From NCBI GenBank assembly GCA_944323255.1, contig CALURU010000011.1:1-64000 (forward strand): a stretch of 64,000 nt of DNA. Direction: 5' to 3'. Of this stretch, positions 50,568-62,141 are shown in pieces. Within the stretch, counting starts at the first letter, position 1. Every line of letters starts with the position of its first letter. The translations under genes and the position numbers were made by a program. This DNA is from Candidatus Gastranaerophilales bacterium (GTDB taxonomy: Bacteria > Cyanobacteriota > Vampirovibrionia > Gastranaerophilales > Gastranaerophilaceae). The notes under the pieces were generated by a model. The model saw nothing but the letters and a program-made list of their open reading frames with translations, did no database searches and had not been told where the DNA came from.

Positions 50568-51245
50568 ATGATGGAACGTTTAGAAAAGTATTACAATCAA
50601 ATAAAAAATTCCCCGATATTTTACGGCATGAATGACGAGGAACTAAGAGGGCTGCTGGATTGTTTCAATGCCCGTGTGCGCAAATATGAAAAAGAGGAGA
50701 TGATAATACGCCAAGGTGATATGATTTCTAATATTTATCTTATTCTTGACGGCGAGGTTAATATTGAAAAAGATTCTTATTGGGGGAGAAGAATAATTAT
50801 CTCAAGGCTCGGCAGAAACGATAACCTTGCGCTTTCTTTTGTCGGCTCTAAAGACGTTGAATCAAGTATTGATGCCATTGCTATTAAAGATACGCTTGTA
50901 CTGATTCTCGGTTATGAAAAATGTACTTCAATGTGCCAGAATGCTTGTACTAGACACAAGGTTTTGATTAACAATTTATTCCAAATTCTTTCTAAGGAAA
51001 ATATCGAATTGATACAAAAAATTGAAAATGTTTCTCAAAAGACTATCAGGGATAAACTTTTAACATATCTTTCCAACGAAGCGCAAAAAAGGCATTCCAA
51101 CAGTTTTGATATTCACTTCAATCGTCAGGATCTGGCGGATTATTTAAACGTTGACAGATCGGCAATGAGTTTTGAACTCTCGAAGCTCCAGAAGGAAGGG
51201 ATTATTGAGTATAATAAAAACCATTTTGAACTGTTGTCTAAATGA
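50568..51245 (+). CDS. Crp/Fnr-family transcriptional regulator
   Basis: A 225-aa regulator with an N-terminal cyclic-nucleotide-binding-type barrel (about 20-120), a long dimer helix (about 125-150) and a C-terminal winged helix (about 155-220). Helix-turn-helix residues are visible in RQDLADYLNVDRSAMSFELSKL. The phosphate-binding FGE..A...R(S/T)A motif of CRP is absent (GRNDNLALSF), so cAMP binding is unlikely. A CTSMCQNAC cluster near residue 125 could serve redox or gas sensing. No ribosome-binding site precedes the ATG ATG start; the first codon is used here. Confidence 0.87.
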   Translation: MMERLEKYYNQIKNSPIFYGMNDEELRGLLDCFNARVRKYEKEEMIIRQGDMISNIYLILDGEVNIEKDSYWGRRIIISRLGRNDNLALSFVGSKDVESSIDAIAIKDTLVLILGYEKCTSMCQNACTRHKVLINNLFQILSKENIELIQKIENVSQKTIRDKLLTYLSNEAQKRHSNSFDIHFNRQDLADYLNVDRSAMSFELSKLQKEGIIEYNKNHFELLSK

Positions 51246-51283
51246 TTGTGGAATAAAAAGTTTTTAGGAGATAAACTGATATT

Positions 51284-51543
51284 ATGAAAAAGATTTTGCT
51301 CGGGATATTTTGTTTTTTGTGTATAAATTCGGCTTATGCGCATTTGTAAAAGAAAATCCAAGGAAGAATACTTGTATTTCTGCCCTTTCTTACAATTATG
51401 GCAAAATCGGCACATTGTCGGCAGATGGTAATATTTTACTGAATCAGGATATGACAGAAAAATTGTCTTATTTTATCCTCTTGAGTGAAGATAAGAAGTT
51501 GAAATTAATCACATCTCCATCAACTGTTGTCAAAAATACCTGA
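51284..51543 (+). pseudogene. Broken gene for a secreted protein
   Basis: From 51284 an ATG with a distant AGGAG opens a textbook signal peptide (MKKILLGIFCFLC, ending SAYA) but a stop codon follows at 51347 after only 21 residues. In another frame the sequence continues without a stop to 51543 (KENPRKNTC, ALSYNYGKIGTLSADGN, LSEDKKLKLI). This is consistent with a frameshifted secreted protein of about 80 residues whose end overlaps the convergent AsmA-like gene. A genuine 21-aa peptide is the alternative. Confidence 0.4.
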
Positions 51544-54248
51544 CAGTCTTTGTCCTCGGCATCAATATCCGGAAGCTGTGAAAGTTCTGCTGCATAATAG
51601 TTGCTGTCATTTCTTCCGCTGTTAGAAATTCTGTTTGCCAAACTGTTCAGTGATATATTCCTCAAGAAACCGGCAAACCCCTCACCCTTATTAGACATTT
51701 TTGTGTAAATCCTAAGAGTTGCATCATTTGTCATCAAATCGTATCTTCCGACAATGAATGAGCTAAGCTGTGAAGCTCTTGATTTTATCATCATTTTCTC
51801 TATAACATTATCCTTGAGACTTAAATCGCCCTGAATAATATCGAAACTTCCGTCAGGAATGTTAACCAGATCACCAAATGTTGCTGGTGTTATCATAGCT
51901 AATGGGTTTCTAAAGAGTGAAGCGACTTTCAGAATATATTCAACATATCCGACTTTTTCAATTGTACCGTTTTTAATATCAAATTTAATAATACCGTTAA
52001 GTTTTAAAGATTCATCAGAATTAATTTCAATCAAACCTCTTGCTTTGCCGGAAATTTCTCTCGGCAAGCCCAAAACTGCTGCGGCCATAACATCAGAGTT
52101 AACATCTTTGATTCCCAATCTCAAATAGTATTGTTTTTTAATTAAATCAGCTTTAACTTTAAGTGTGGAAATACCTTCTGCAATATCAAATTTGTTGGAC
52201 TGAAGCTGTAATACGCCGTCCTTATCAAGCGTTAAATTAGCATAAAGGTTTCCAAAATTAACCTCTTTATATTTGCCCTTTTGAAGATTTAAGATACATT
52301 TTTCAACAATTACAAGCCCCTTTGAAAAAGTTGGAGTTTCGTCATTTTCTGCTGTTTGATCATCCTCTGTATAAGTTTTTTCATCTGCCACAAGAACTTC
52401 TTCCGCAGTCTGTTGAGTTGATTGTGCTGAATTTGCAGAAGCTAAAAGTTTTTCTACATCAATATTATCAACATTAAGATGAACACTCTTGACTATAATT
52501 GGGAGCTTTAATTCATTTACGATATAACCGTCAAAATGATATTTTGAACGTTTAAACCTTCCGTCTGCAATTGCTCCGAGTTTGTCACCTTTTGCACCGA
52601 TTTTTGCGGATTCAATATAGAGCCTTTGAGCCGGAATACGAACTTTACTAAACTCAATTACACCGTCCATTTTCGGAAATTCTCCGTGATTGTCAATGCT
52701 TAAATCACCGGAAATAGTTCCTTTTCTAAATATTTTCTGACAGGCAAGGAAGTTCAAAAATTCACTTGGAAGCGGACGAGGAATCTTTAAATTCAAATCA
52801 AGAAGCTTCATATTATCAGCCATGTCAATGTCGCCTTTGATTGCAAGAACCGGCGTCATATCCTTTTGAAGCTTGTCAGTTATATAGTAATCAATTGTGT
52901 TAATTTTTAAGATATTTTTAACAACACTTAAATCAACTTTAAAGAGTGTTTTGTATTTTTCAAGCACCATTGACTGCTCGCCAAGCTTAAACCCTTCGCC
53001 TTCGTTAAGCAGGAAGTACCATACGACATCACAAGAACCGTTTTTAGAAGTCAGTGTAAGCTGCGAACCGGCATCACCTACGAGCGAGATTGGTGCTCCG
53101 AGCAATTTTGATACATAATTTTTAAAGAAGTCATCATTAACAAAAATGTTAGAAACGATTGTCGTATCGCAGGTTTTCCAGTAATCTTTAACATCACCGG
53201 ACATTGTAAAATTATTTATTTCTTTATTGTTATAATACCCTTTAAAATCTTTGAGAGTAATTGTAGTATTTCCGATATCAATAAGCCCCTGCGTAACTTT
53301 TACAGGAAGATTTTCAAGATACAAAACTTTGAAATCCGTTTCATTTACATCAACATTCCCCCTGATACTGTCCTTGGTAAGATGCAGGTTAAAATCCACA
53401 CTTCCGTTAACTTCACCAATAGGCGCAAAAAGTTCTTTTCCGTTTGGAATAATTATATTGGATGTAAGGATATTAAAGATATCTCTTGCTTTAAAGTTGG
53501 TTGAAGAGATATTCATTTCCGCTCCGGTTTTTCTGGAAGCAAAAGCGTCAATTATTATTTTTGATTTATCAATAATAATCGGGAAACTATCAACGTGGAG
53601 CTCCCCATTCCCCATATAGATTCGGTTCTGGTCGTCTGCTGCGACAATAATTTTATCGCTGCCTTTTTGCATTTCAAATACAAAATCAAAATGCAGATAT
53701 TTTTTAGCCTTGGTTCTGTCAAGCAGCATACGCTCTGCATCAAATTTTATACCGATATCCGGGGTATTGTAAGTTACAAGACATTTTTTTACTCCGAGAA
53801 CTGCAGAAAAAATATCTAAATTAAATTCAGATGGTTTCTGCTCTTTTTTCTGTTCGGTTTTAGGAAGTAAAGCCAGCAAGTTTGCAGTATCTACATAGAT
53901 ATTATCCGCAAGAACTTTTTTTACTATAAGGCGTTTTTTAAAAATATCACTGAAAGAAAATTCTGTATCCAAATTCGTTAAATTCAAAAGTTCCTGACTA
54001 TCTTTAACAATTGCAAATTTATCAATAGAAAAGGCAATATCAGGATTTAAGCCTGTTTTTAATTCAGGTTTATTAATAACAACTTCTGCACCAAGAATTT
54101 TCTTCGCTTCTTTGGTAATTTTATCATTAACCCATTTGCTTGAAACAGCTGCAGGCAAAAGCCATAAATAAGAGGCTGCTGCAGCACCTGCAAGGATTAC
54201 TGCAGAACAAACCGCTGCGGTTAATATTTTCTTCGCTTTACTCTTCAT
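51468..54248 (-). CDS. AsmA-like inner-membrane protein
   Basis: This 926-aa protein has one N-terminal membrane helix (about 10-30) and a very long periplasmic beta-rich region. An AsmA-type N-terminal segment (VSSKWVNDKITKEAKKILGAEVVINKPELKT) and an AsmA/TamB-related C-terminal region (about 740-890; NGIIKFDIKNGTIEKVGYVEYIL, FDIIQGDLSLKDNVIEKM, GRYDLMTNDATLRI) are visible. Such proteins form lipid-transfer bridges between inner and outer membranes. A low-complexity acidic linker (about 615-640) divides it. The ATG at 54248 has no ribosome-binding site but sits right after an extended -10 element. Confidence 0.82.
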   Translation of the reverse strand: MKSKAKKILTAAVCSAVILAGAAAASYLWLLPAAVSSKWVNDKITKEAKKILGAEVVINKPELKTGLNPDIAFSIDKFAIVKDSQELLNLTNLDTEFSFSDIFKKRLIVKKVLADNIYVDTANLLALLPKTEQKKEQKPSEFNLDIFSAVLGVKKCLVTYNTPDIGIKFDAERMLLDRTKAKKYLHFDFVFEMQKGSDKIIVAADDQNRIYMGNGELHVDSFPIIIDKSKIIIDAFASRKTGAEMNISSTNFKARDIFNILTSNIIIPNGKELFAPIGEVNGSVDFNLHLTKDSIRGNVDVNETDFKVLYLENLPVKVTQGLIDIGNTTITLKDFKGYYNNKEINNFTMSGDVKDYWKTCDTTIVSNIFVNDDFFKNYVSKLLGAPISLVGDAGSQLTLTSKNGSCDVVWYFLLNEGEGFKLGEQSMVLEKYKTLFKVDLSVVKNILKINTIDYYITDKLQKDMTPVLAIKGDIDMADNMKLLDLNLKIPRPLPSEFLNFLACQKIFRKGTISGDLSIDNHGEFPKMDGVIEFSKVRIPAQRLYIESAKIGAKGDKLGAIADGRFKRSKYHFDGYIVNELKLPIIVKSVHLNVDNIDVEKLLASANSAQSTQQTAEEVLVADEKTYTEDDQTAENDETPTFSKGLVIVEKCILNLQKGKYKEVNFGNLYANLTLDKDGVLQLQSNKFDIAEGISTLKVKADLIKKQYYLRLGIKDVNSDVMAAAVLGLPREISGKARGLIEINSDESLKLNGIIKFDIKNGTIEKVGYVEYILKVASLFRNPLAMITPATFGDLVNIPDGSFDIIQGDLSLKDNVIEKMMIKSRASQLSSFIVGRYDLMTNDATLRIYTKMSNKGEGFAGFLRNISLNSLANRISNSGRNDSNYYAAELSQLPDIDAEDKDCQVFLTTVDGDVINFNFLSSLKRIK

Positions 54249-54255
54249 ACTCAAG

Positions 54256-54261
54256 ATTATA
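54256..54261 (-). promoter_or_regulatory. Extended -10 element, apparently leaderless start
   Basis: On the minus strand TGCTATAAT ends 7 bp before the ATG of the AsmA-like gene. Initiation seven bases after the -10 would fall one base upstream of the start codon, giving an essentially leaderless mRNA. Confidence 0.5.
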
Positions 54262-54343
54262 GCACAAAGATTCTTTTTAAAGTTAATAGGTAGAAGTTTT
54301 TATATTGTTCTATGACAAAATCTATCATTCAGAGTCTAAAAAC

Positions 54344-55978
54344 TTATACAGGCAGTCTTGAAGAACTCAAATTTTGTTCGGAATCTTTTAAGATTTCTTG
54401 ATATAAACTAATTCCGCCACATAAAGAATAAACATTATTAAAGCCTTGTTGTAAAAGTATTCTGGATGCTACATAACTGGTATATCCTGTGTTACAAAAC
54501 AAAATAACTTTTTGATCTTTCGGAAATTCATTTAATCTGTTCCTTATCTGATTAACAGGAATATTTATAGCACCTTTGATTGTATTTGTTTTATATGCTG
54601 TTTCGGGACGAACATCAATCAACAAATCATTTTCAACATCTTCCGGATATGCAGGTTTTATCAATCCTCTCAAAATATTATCCGCATTCATACCAAGAAT
54701 ATTGACAGCATCTTTTGCGGAAGAATACGGCGGAGCATAGCATAGCTCACAGTCTAGCAGATCTTGAACAATACCGTTACTACGCATTATAGAAGATATA
54801 ACATCAATTCTCTTTTCTACACCGTCCTTTCCAGCAGCCTGTGCTCCCAGAATTTTGCCTTCCGGTGAGAAAAGCAGCTTATAATAAACAGTCTGTGCAT
54901 TCGGATAATATCCTGCATGATTTTTAGAAAAAATAAAAGTTTTTCTGTATTCTATTTTGTTTGCCTTTAATTGTTTTTCATTATTTCCAACACTTGCCAG
55001 TGTATAATTAAAAACTTTTATTACAGAAGCACCTTGCGTATTTTTATAAACAGACTTTATACCGCATATATTATCAGCAATAATTCGCCCCTGCCTATTT
55101 GCCGGACCGGCTAAAGGTATTATGGTATTTTTTCCGCTAACAAAGTCTTTTATTTCAACGCTATCACCGCCTGCATATATATCAGGGTTAAAGGTCTGCA
55201 AGTTTTGATTAACAATAATCCCCATGCCCGTTTCCAGTCCTGCTTTTCGGGCAAGTTCAATTTCCGGTCTTACTCCAATTGACATTATGACAATATCGCA
55301 GTCAACTGTTCTTCCTGAATTTAAAATAATTTTGCCATTATCAAATTCTTTTACTCCGTCACTTAGAATTAAATTTACACCGCATTTTCGCATCTCATTT
55401 TGTGCAAAAGCAGTTGTTTCTGTATCAAAAGACGGCAAAATTTGAGCTTGTGCTTCTATAAGCGTAGTACTCAAGCCAAGCTTTAATAAATTCTCCGCCA
55501 TTTCTATACCTATAAATCCACCGCCGATTATTACAGCTTTTTTTACATGATTTTGCAGAATATAAGATTTTATATTATCTGCATCTAAAAGAGTTCTTAA
55601 AGTAAAAATTTTAACCTTATCTATACCGTAAATATCAGGAACAATCGGTTTTGCACCGGTTGCCAGTACAAGCTTGTCATAAGAAATTTTATCGCCATTA
55701 TAAAGCTCCACATATTTTTTTGAAGGATTAACGGAAATAACCTCTGAATTTAATCGAACATCTATATTAAACCAGTTTTTAAACTTTTCCGGAGACGAAA
55801 CAATCATATCTTTACGATCACTTATGACATTTGAAGTGTAATAAGGAAGTCCGCAATTCGCAATAGAAATTTCGCTAGTCCTTTCCAATATAATAATTTC
55901 AGCAGCTTCATCCAGCCTTCTTAATCTAGCAGCAGCACTTGCTCCACATGCACCCCCGCCTATTATAACAACTTTCAT
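54344..55978 (-). CDS. CoA-disulfide reductase fused to rhodanese
   Basis: The 544-aa protein is a flavin disulfide reductase of the CoADR/NADH-oxidase group. It starts VVIIGGGACGASAAARLRR (FAD site), has the redox Cys42 in IANCGLPYY, VIIGGGFIGIEMAE (NADH site), DIYAGGDSVEIKD and the dimerisation region LLDCELCYAPPYSSAKD. A C-terminal rhodanese domain (about 440-544) follows with catalytic Cys495 in FCNTGYTSY. Such fusions reduce CoA-disulfide, persulfide or polysulfide. It starts 18 bp after the gyrB stop and is probably co-transcribed with it. Confidence 0.92.
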   Translation of the reverse strand: MKVVIIGGGACGASAAARLRRLDEAAEIIILERTSEISIANCGLPYYTSNVISDRKDMIVSSPEKFKNWFNIDVRLNSEVISVNPSKKYVELYNGDKISYDKLVLATGAKPIVPDIYGIDKVKIFTLRTLLDADNIKSYILQNHVKKAVIIGGGFIGIEMAENLLKLGLSTTLIEAQAQILPSFDTETTAFAQNEMRKCGVNLILSDGVKEFDNGKIILNSGRTVDCDIVIMSIGVRPEIELARKAGLETGMGIIVNQNLQTFNPDIYAGGDSVEIKDFVSGKNTIIPLAGPANRQGRIIADNICGIKSVYKNTQGASVIKVFNYTLASVGNNEKQLKANKIEYRKTFIFSKNHAGYYPNAQTVYYKLLFSPEGKILGAQAAGKDGVEKRIDVISSIMRSNGIVQDLLDCELCYAPPYSSAKDAVNILGMNADNILRGLIKPAYPEDVENDLLIDVRPETAYKTNTIKGAINIPVNQIRNRLNEFPKDQKVILFCNTGYTSYVASRILLQQGFNNVYSLCGGISLYQEILKDSEQNLSSSRLPV

Positions 55979-55996
55979 GAATAAATATACCCGTGT

Positions 55997-58432
<2,436 letters not shown>

Positions 58433-58575
58433 TTATCCCCCTCAATATAATAAAAGTCTATTCTATACAAGCATTATAGCATAAAAATAAATTTAAGTAG
58501 AAATATTTCAACTTATAATATTTATCACAGTTATTTAAAGCAACATATCAGACTAATAACTACGCTCGCATAATT

Positions 58576-59922
58576 TTACTTCCCTATGCAGAAATGTTCA
58601 AAAATATTGTTTAAAATATCGTCTGTAATCAATTCTCCCGTGAGTTCGTCCAACGCAAGAATTGCAGATTTCACATCAATTGAGATTAAATCTTGTAATT
58701 CATTAAGCTGCGCTGCTAAAAGCGCCTGCTCCATTGCTGCACGTGCTTTTTTTAAACACTCCTGCTGACGAGTATTTGTTACAAAATCAAGATTCTCTGG
58801 ATTAATGTCGCAAACTTTTTCTTTTAAAAGTTCTTTTAACTCTTCAACTCCTTCGCCTTTGAGCGCTGAAATATAAAGGACATCCCCGTTTCGTTCCGGA
58901 ATTAAATCAGCTTTGTTTGCAATAATAATATGCTTTTTGTCCTCAAGAAGCTTTAAAACTTCCCTATCATCATTATCCAAGCCTTTTGATGCATCATAAA
59001 TAAACAAAACAAGATCCGCCTCATCAAGCGACTGTTTTGAATATTCAATCCCGATTTGTTCAACTCTTGAAACTTCTTCATCCTCTCTTATTCCCGCCGT
59101 ATCAACAAGTGTAATAGGAATACCCAGATCCAGAGTCTCTCTTAGGACATCTCTTGTTGTTCCTGCAATATCGGTTACAATGGCTCTGTCAAGACTCAAA
59201 AGCGCATTGAATAATGAGGATTTTCCTACATTTGGTTTCCCGATTATTGCAACAGATGCGCCTTGTCTGAAAATATTTGAAGTATTTGCCCCTTTCAAAA
59301 CCTTATCAATTTGAGAAATTATATTTTCAAAACACTTTCTTAAATAATCGTATTCAGGTTCTTTCACATCCTCCGGAAAATCAATTCCGGCAGTAATTTT
59401 AGACAAAACTTCAAAAATATCATTTCTGATATCATTGATTTTTTCTTTCAGAACACCTGATAAATTTTTCATGGAAACTTTTGCAAAATCTGAAGTTTTG
59501 GAGTGAATTATATCCGCAACGGACTCCGCCTGAGAAAGATCCATTCGCTTATTCAAAAATGCACGCTTGGTAAATTCACCTTTTTCAGCAAGCCTTGCTC
59601 CGTTTTTTAATACAAGGTTCAAGATATTTTTAACAACCTGCACCCCGCCGTGACACTGAATTTCTACAACATCTTCTCCTGTGTAGCTATTCGGTGCAAA
59701 AAACGGAAGTACTACAACTTCATCGATTTTAACCGGCGCATCTACAGTTTTATCCACAATCCAACCGTGTTTAAATCTTCCTTTTTCAAACTCCGGATTT
59801 GTAAAAATTCGGTTCATAATTTCAAACGCTTTTTCGCCGGAAATTCTTATTATCCCTACTCCGCCTGCTCCCATCGGAGTTGCAGGCGCTGCTATCGTAT
59901 CAAATTCATCTAAAATATTCAT
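58576..59922 (-). CDS. mnmE: tRNA modification GTPase MnmE
   Basis: MnmE with MnmG installs aminomethyl or carboxymethylaminomethyl groups at wobble uridine 34. The 448-aa protein has the folate-binding N-domain (APATPMGAGGVGIIRISG; YTGEDVVEIQCHGG), the inserted G domain with GKPNVGKSSLFNALL, DIAGTTRD, DTAGIRE and NKADL, and the C-terminal FCIGK motif whose Cys is essential in the family. The ATG at 59922 has no ribosome-binding site; a TACAAT element at the correct distance makes the mRNA leaderless. It diverges from murF. Confidence 0.96.
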   Translation of the reverse strand: MNILDEFDTIAAPATPMGAGGVGIIRISGEKAFEIMNRIFTNPEFEKGRFKHGWIVDKTVDAPVKIDEVVVLPFFAPNSYTGEDVVEIQCHGGVQVVKNILNLVLKNGARLAEKGEFTKRAFLNKRMDLSQAESVADIIHSKTSDFAKVSMKNLSGVLKEKINDIRNDIFEVLSKITAGIDFPEDVKEPEYDYLRKCFENIISQIDKVLKGANTSNIFRQGASVAIIGKPNVGKSSLFNALLSLDRAIVTDIAGTTRDVLRETLDLGIPITLVDTAGIREDEEVSRVEQIGIEYSKQSLDEADLVLFIYDASKGLDNDDREVLKLLEDKKHIIIANKADLIPERNGDVLYISALKGEGVEELKELLKEKVCDINPENLDFVTNTRQQECLKKARAAMEQALLAAQLNELQDLISIDVKSAILALDELTGELITDDILNNIFEHFCIGK

Positions 59923-59928
59923 AAGTTT

Positions 59929-59934
59929 ATTGTA
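59929..59934 (-). promoter_or_regulatory. -10 element of mnmE, leaderless
   Basis: TACAAT on the minus strand ends 6 bp before the mnmE ATG, so initiation would occur at the A of ATG. No good -35 hexamer is seen. It overlaps the -35 of the divergent murF promoter. Confidence 0.45.
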
Positions 59935-59958
59935 ACCCAAAAACATTCGGCATATAAT
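59930..59958 (+). promoter_or_regulatory. murF promoter, leaderless
   Basis: TTGTAA (59930-59935), a 17-bp spacer and a consensus TATAAT (59953-59958) place transcription initiation at 59965, the first base of murF. There is no Shine-Dalgarno. Confidence 0.65.
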
Positions 59959-59964
59959 AATCTT

Positions 59965-61296
59965 ATGAAAATAAGCGAATTAATAAAAGCTGCAAATGCA
60001 AAAGTTTTAAAAGAGCCGGAAGAAGATTTGGAAGTGAAAATTTCGACTGACACAAGAACGATTCAAAAAGGCGACTTCTACCTCCCTCTCAAAGGTGCAA
60101 GTTTTGACGGTGAAAAGTTTATAAAGCAGGCACTGGATAAGGGTGCAGCCGGTGCTTTCTGTACAGCCAGCCCCTTCGCCCTCAGAGAAATGGATGGAAA
60201 GAGGGCTCAAGCACTGCTACAAGTCGATGATACGCTAAAAACCTATCTTAAACTTGCAAATTACAGAAGAAACAAACAGAATTTTACAGTCGTTGCTATA
60301 ACCGGAAGTTCAGGAAAGACAACAACAAAAGAACTGGTTGCAGCGGTTTTATCAGAAAAATTTAAGACTTTTAAAACCCCGCTTAATCATAACAATGAAA
60401 TCGGACTTTGCCAAACTATATTTGAAGCTCCTGATGATACACAGGTTCTTGTACTTGAAATGGGAATGCGAGGACTTGGAGAAATTGAAATCTTATCTAA
60501 GTGTGCAGAACCTGATATTACAATTATTTCCAATGTCGGCACAGCTCATATCGGACGTCTCGGCTCAAGAGAAAATATTGCGAAAGCAAAATGCGAAATC
60601 GTTAAATACCAGAGGGGGAATGTTTTTATTGCGCACGATGATGAATTAATCAGAAAAACTGTAGAATTCTATGGAGAAAAGATTTTTTATTCATTAAAAG
60701 AGGTGAAGATTTTAGAAAAAAATGAACATCATTCAAAATTTGAGTACGGGAACAATGTTTATGAACTCAATGCCGGCGGAGATTACAATATTGAAAACGC
60801 ACTTGCGGCGATAAATACCGGCTTAAAGCTTAATATGACGGTAAGCGAAATTCAGGCAGGTTTGAAAAAATACGCTCCAATTGAAAAACGCTGGGAAGCA
60901 GTCAAAGCTGGCGGATTTGAAATAATTAACGACAGCTATAATGCCAATCCTGAATCCATGCGGGCTTTTGTGGATACGATTTTTGAATTGTATACAAAAC
61001 CTGTTCTTGTTCTAGGGGATATGGGTGAGCTTGGTGAAGATGAAATCCGTTATCATAAAGAACTTGGAGCTTATATCAACCTGCATAAAAACCTAAAACC
61101 CGAGGTTGTAGTAATTTCTATCGGGAATTTGTCAAAATATATTACAGATGAAATCAAAAACTGTAATTCCAAACACTTTGATACAATTGAAGCGGCAGTT
61201 GATTATATAAAAGAACAAATACCGCAGGATTCAAAAATATTTCTGAAGGCTTCACGAAGCATGAAATTTGAGAGAATAATTGAGGACTTAAATTAA
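59965..61296 (+). CDS. murF: UDP-MurNAc-tripeptide:D-Ala-D-Ala ligase MurF
   Basis: MurF completes the cytoplasmic peptidoglycan precursor by adding D-Ala-D-Ala. The 443-aa protein has the N-terminal substrate domain (STDTRTIQKGDFYLPLKG), ATP-binding AITGSSGKTTTKELV (about 112-126), NHNNEIGLCQ, ENALAAINTG, KRWEAV and NDSYNANPESM (about 321-331). It is apparently read from a leaderless promoter. Its stop overlaps the start of the PHP gene (TAATG), so the two are coupled. Confidence 0.96.
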   Translation: MKISELIKAANAKVLKEPEEDLEVKISTDTRTIQKGDFYLPLKGASFDGEKFIKQALDKGAAGAFCTASPFALREMDGKRAQALLQVDDTLKTYLKLANYRRNKQNFTVVAITGSSGKTTTKELVAAVLSEKFKTFKTPLNHNNEIGLCQTIFEAPDDTQVLVLEMGMRGLGEIEILSKCAEPDITIISNVGTAHIGRLGSRENIAKAKCEIVKYQRGNVFIAHDDELIRKTVEFYGEKIFYSLKEVKILEKNEHHSKFEYGNNVYELNAGGDYNIENALAAINTGLKLNMTVSEIQAGLKKYAPIEKRWEAVKAGGFEIINDSYNANPESMRAFVDTIFELYTKPVLVLGDMGELGEDEIRYHKELGAYINLHKNLKPEVVVISIGNLSKYITDEIKNCNSKHFDTIEAAVDYIKEQIPQDSKIFLKASRSMKFERIIEDLN

Positions 61297-62141
61297 TGTC
61301 AGATAAGTTTCTCAGAGCAGATTTACATATACACTCAAATTATTCTGATGGAAGCAATACGGTTTATGAACTTGCAGAAATTATGAAAAATGCAGGAATA
61401 AGTATTTTCGCACTTACAGATCACGATACGGTTGAAGGGTGCAGGGAACTTTCAGGCAAAACTGATTTTATTTGCGGAGTCGAATTAACTTCACTTTGCA
61501 GAAATATAAAATGTCACATTCTCGGATACAATGTTGATATTTATAATCAAGAATTGAACGATTTAATTGCTAGAGGAAAGATATTAAGACGGCAGAAACT
61601 CGAGACCAGAATCAAATATTTAAAAGAGGTTCATAATATTGAACTGACCTCTGATGAACTGAACTGGCTTTATTCAAGGAAAAGTGTTGTAAAAACACAT
61701 CTTGCAAATATACTTGTAAATCGAGGACTCGCTGACAATAATATAGAAGCAATGCAAAACTATCTTGATGCCTGCAAAACCGGCAACACAAGATTTGACG
61801 GCAAAGAATCCATAGAAACAATTATTAAAGCAGGCGGTATCCCTGTCTGGGCGCACCCGCTTGGCGGCGAAGGAGAAAGGCATCTTAAACAGGAAGAGTT
61901 TCTTCCAAAGCTCAACGAGATGATAAAATTCGGAATTCAGGGCTTAGAATGCTACTATTCCAGGTATAATTTTGAAGAAATAAATTTTCTCGTAAAATGT
62001 GCAGAGAAAAATAATCTTCTAATAAGCGGCGGAAGCGATTATCACGGTTCTAACAAAAACATTCCGCCAGGCAGGTTGAACGTTGAAGAAAAATTCATTG
62101 AACCGGAAAAATTAACAATTATCCAAGCATTGCAACGTTAG
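61296..62141 (+). CDS. PHP-domain phosphoesterase (RNase AM/TrpH-like)
   Basis: A 281-aa protein with the polymerase and histidinol phosphatase fold. Metal ligands are visible in RADLHIHSNYSDG (about 7-19), LTDHDTVEG (about 40-48), GVELTS, WAHPLGG (about 188-194) and SGGSDYHG (about 248-255). Members hydrolyse 3',5'-bisphosphonucleotides or trim RNA 5' ends. Translation is coupled to murF by TAATG. Its last 23 bp overlap the 3' end of the convergent YhaM-like gene. Confidence 0.9.
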   Translation: MSDKFLRADLHIHSNYSDGSNTVYELAEIMKNAGISIFALTDHDTVEGCRELSGKTDFICGVELTSLCRNIKCHILGYNVDIYNQELNDLIARGKILRRQKLETRIKYLKEVHNIELTSDELNWLYSRKSVVKTHLANILVNRGLADNNIEAMQNYLDACKTGNTRFDGKESIETIIKAGGIPVWAHPLGGEGERHLKQEEFLPKLNEMIKFGIQGLECYYSRYNFEEINFLVKCAEKNNLLISGGSDYHGSNKNIPPGRLNVEEKFIEPEKLTIIQALQR

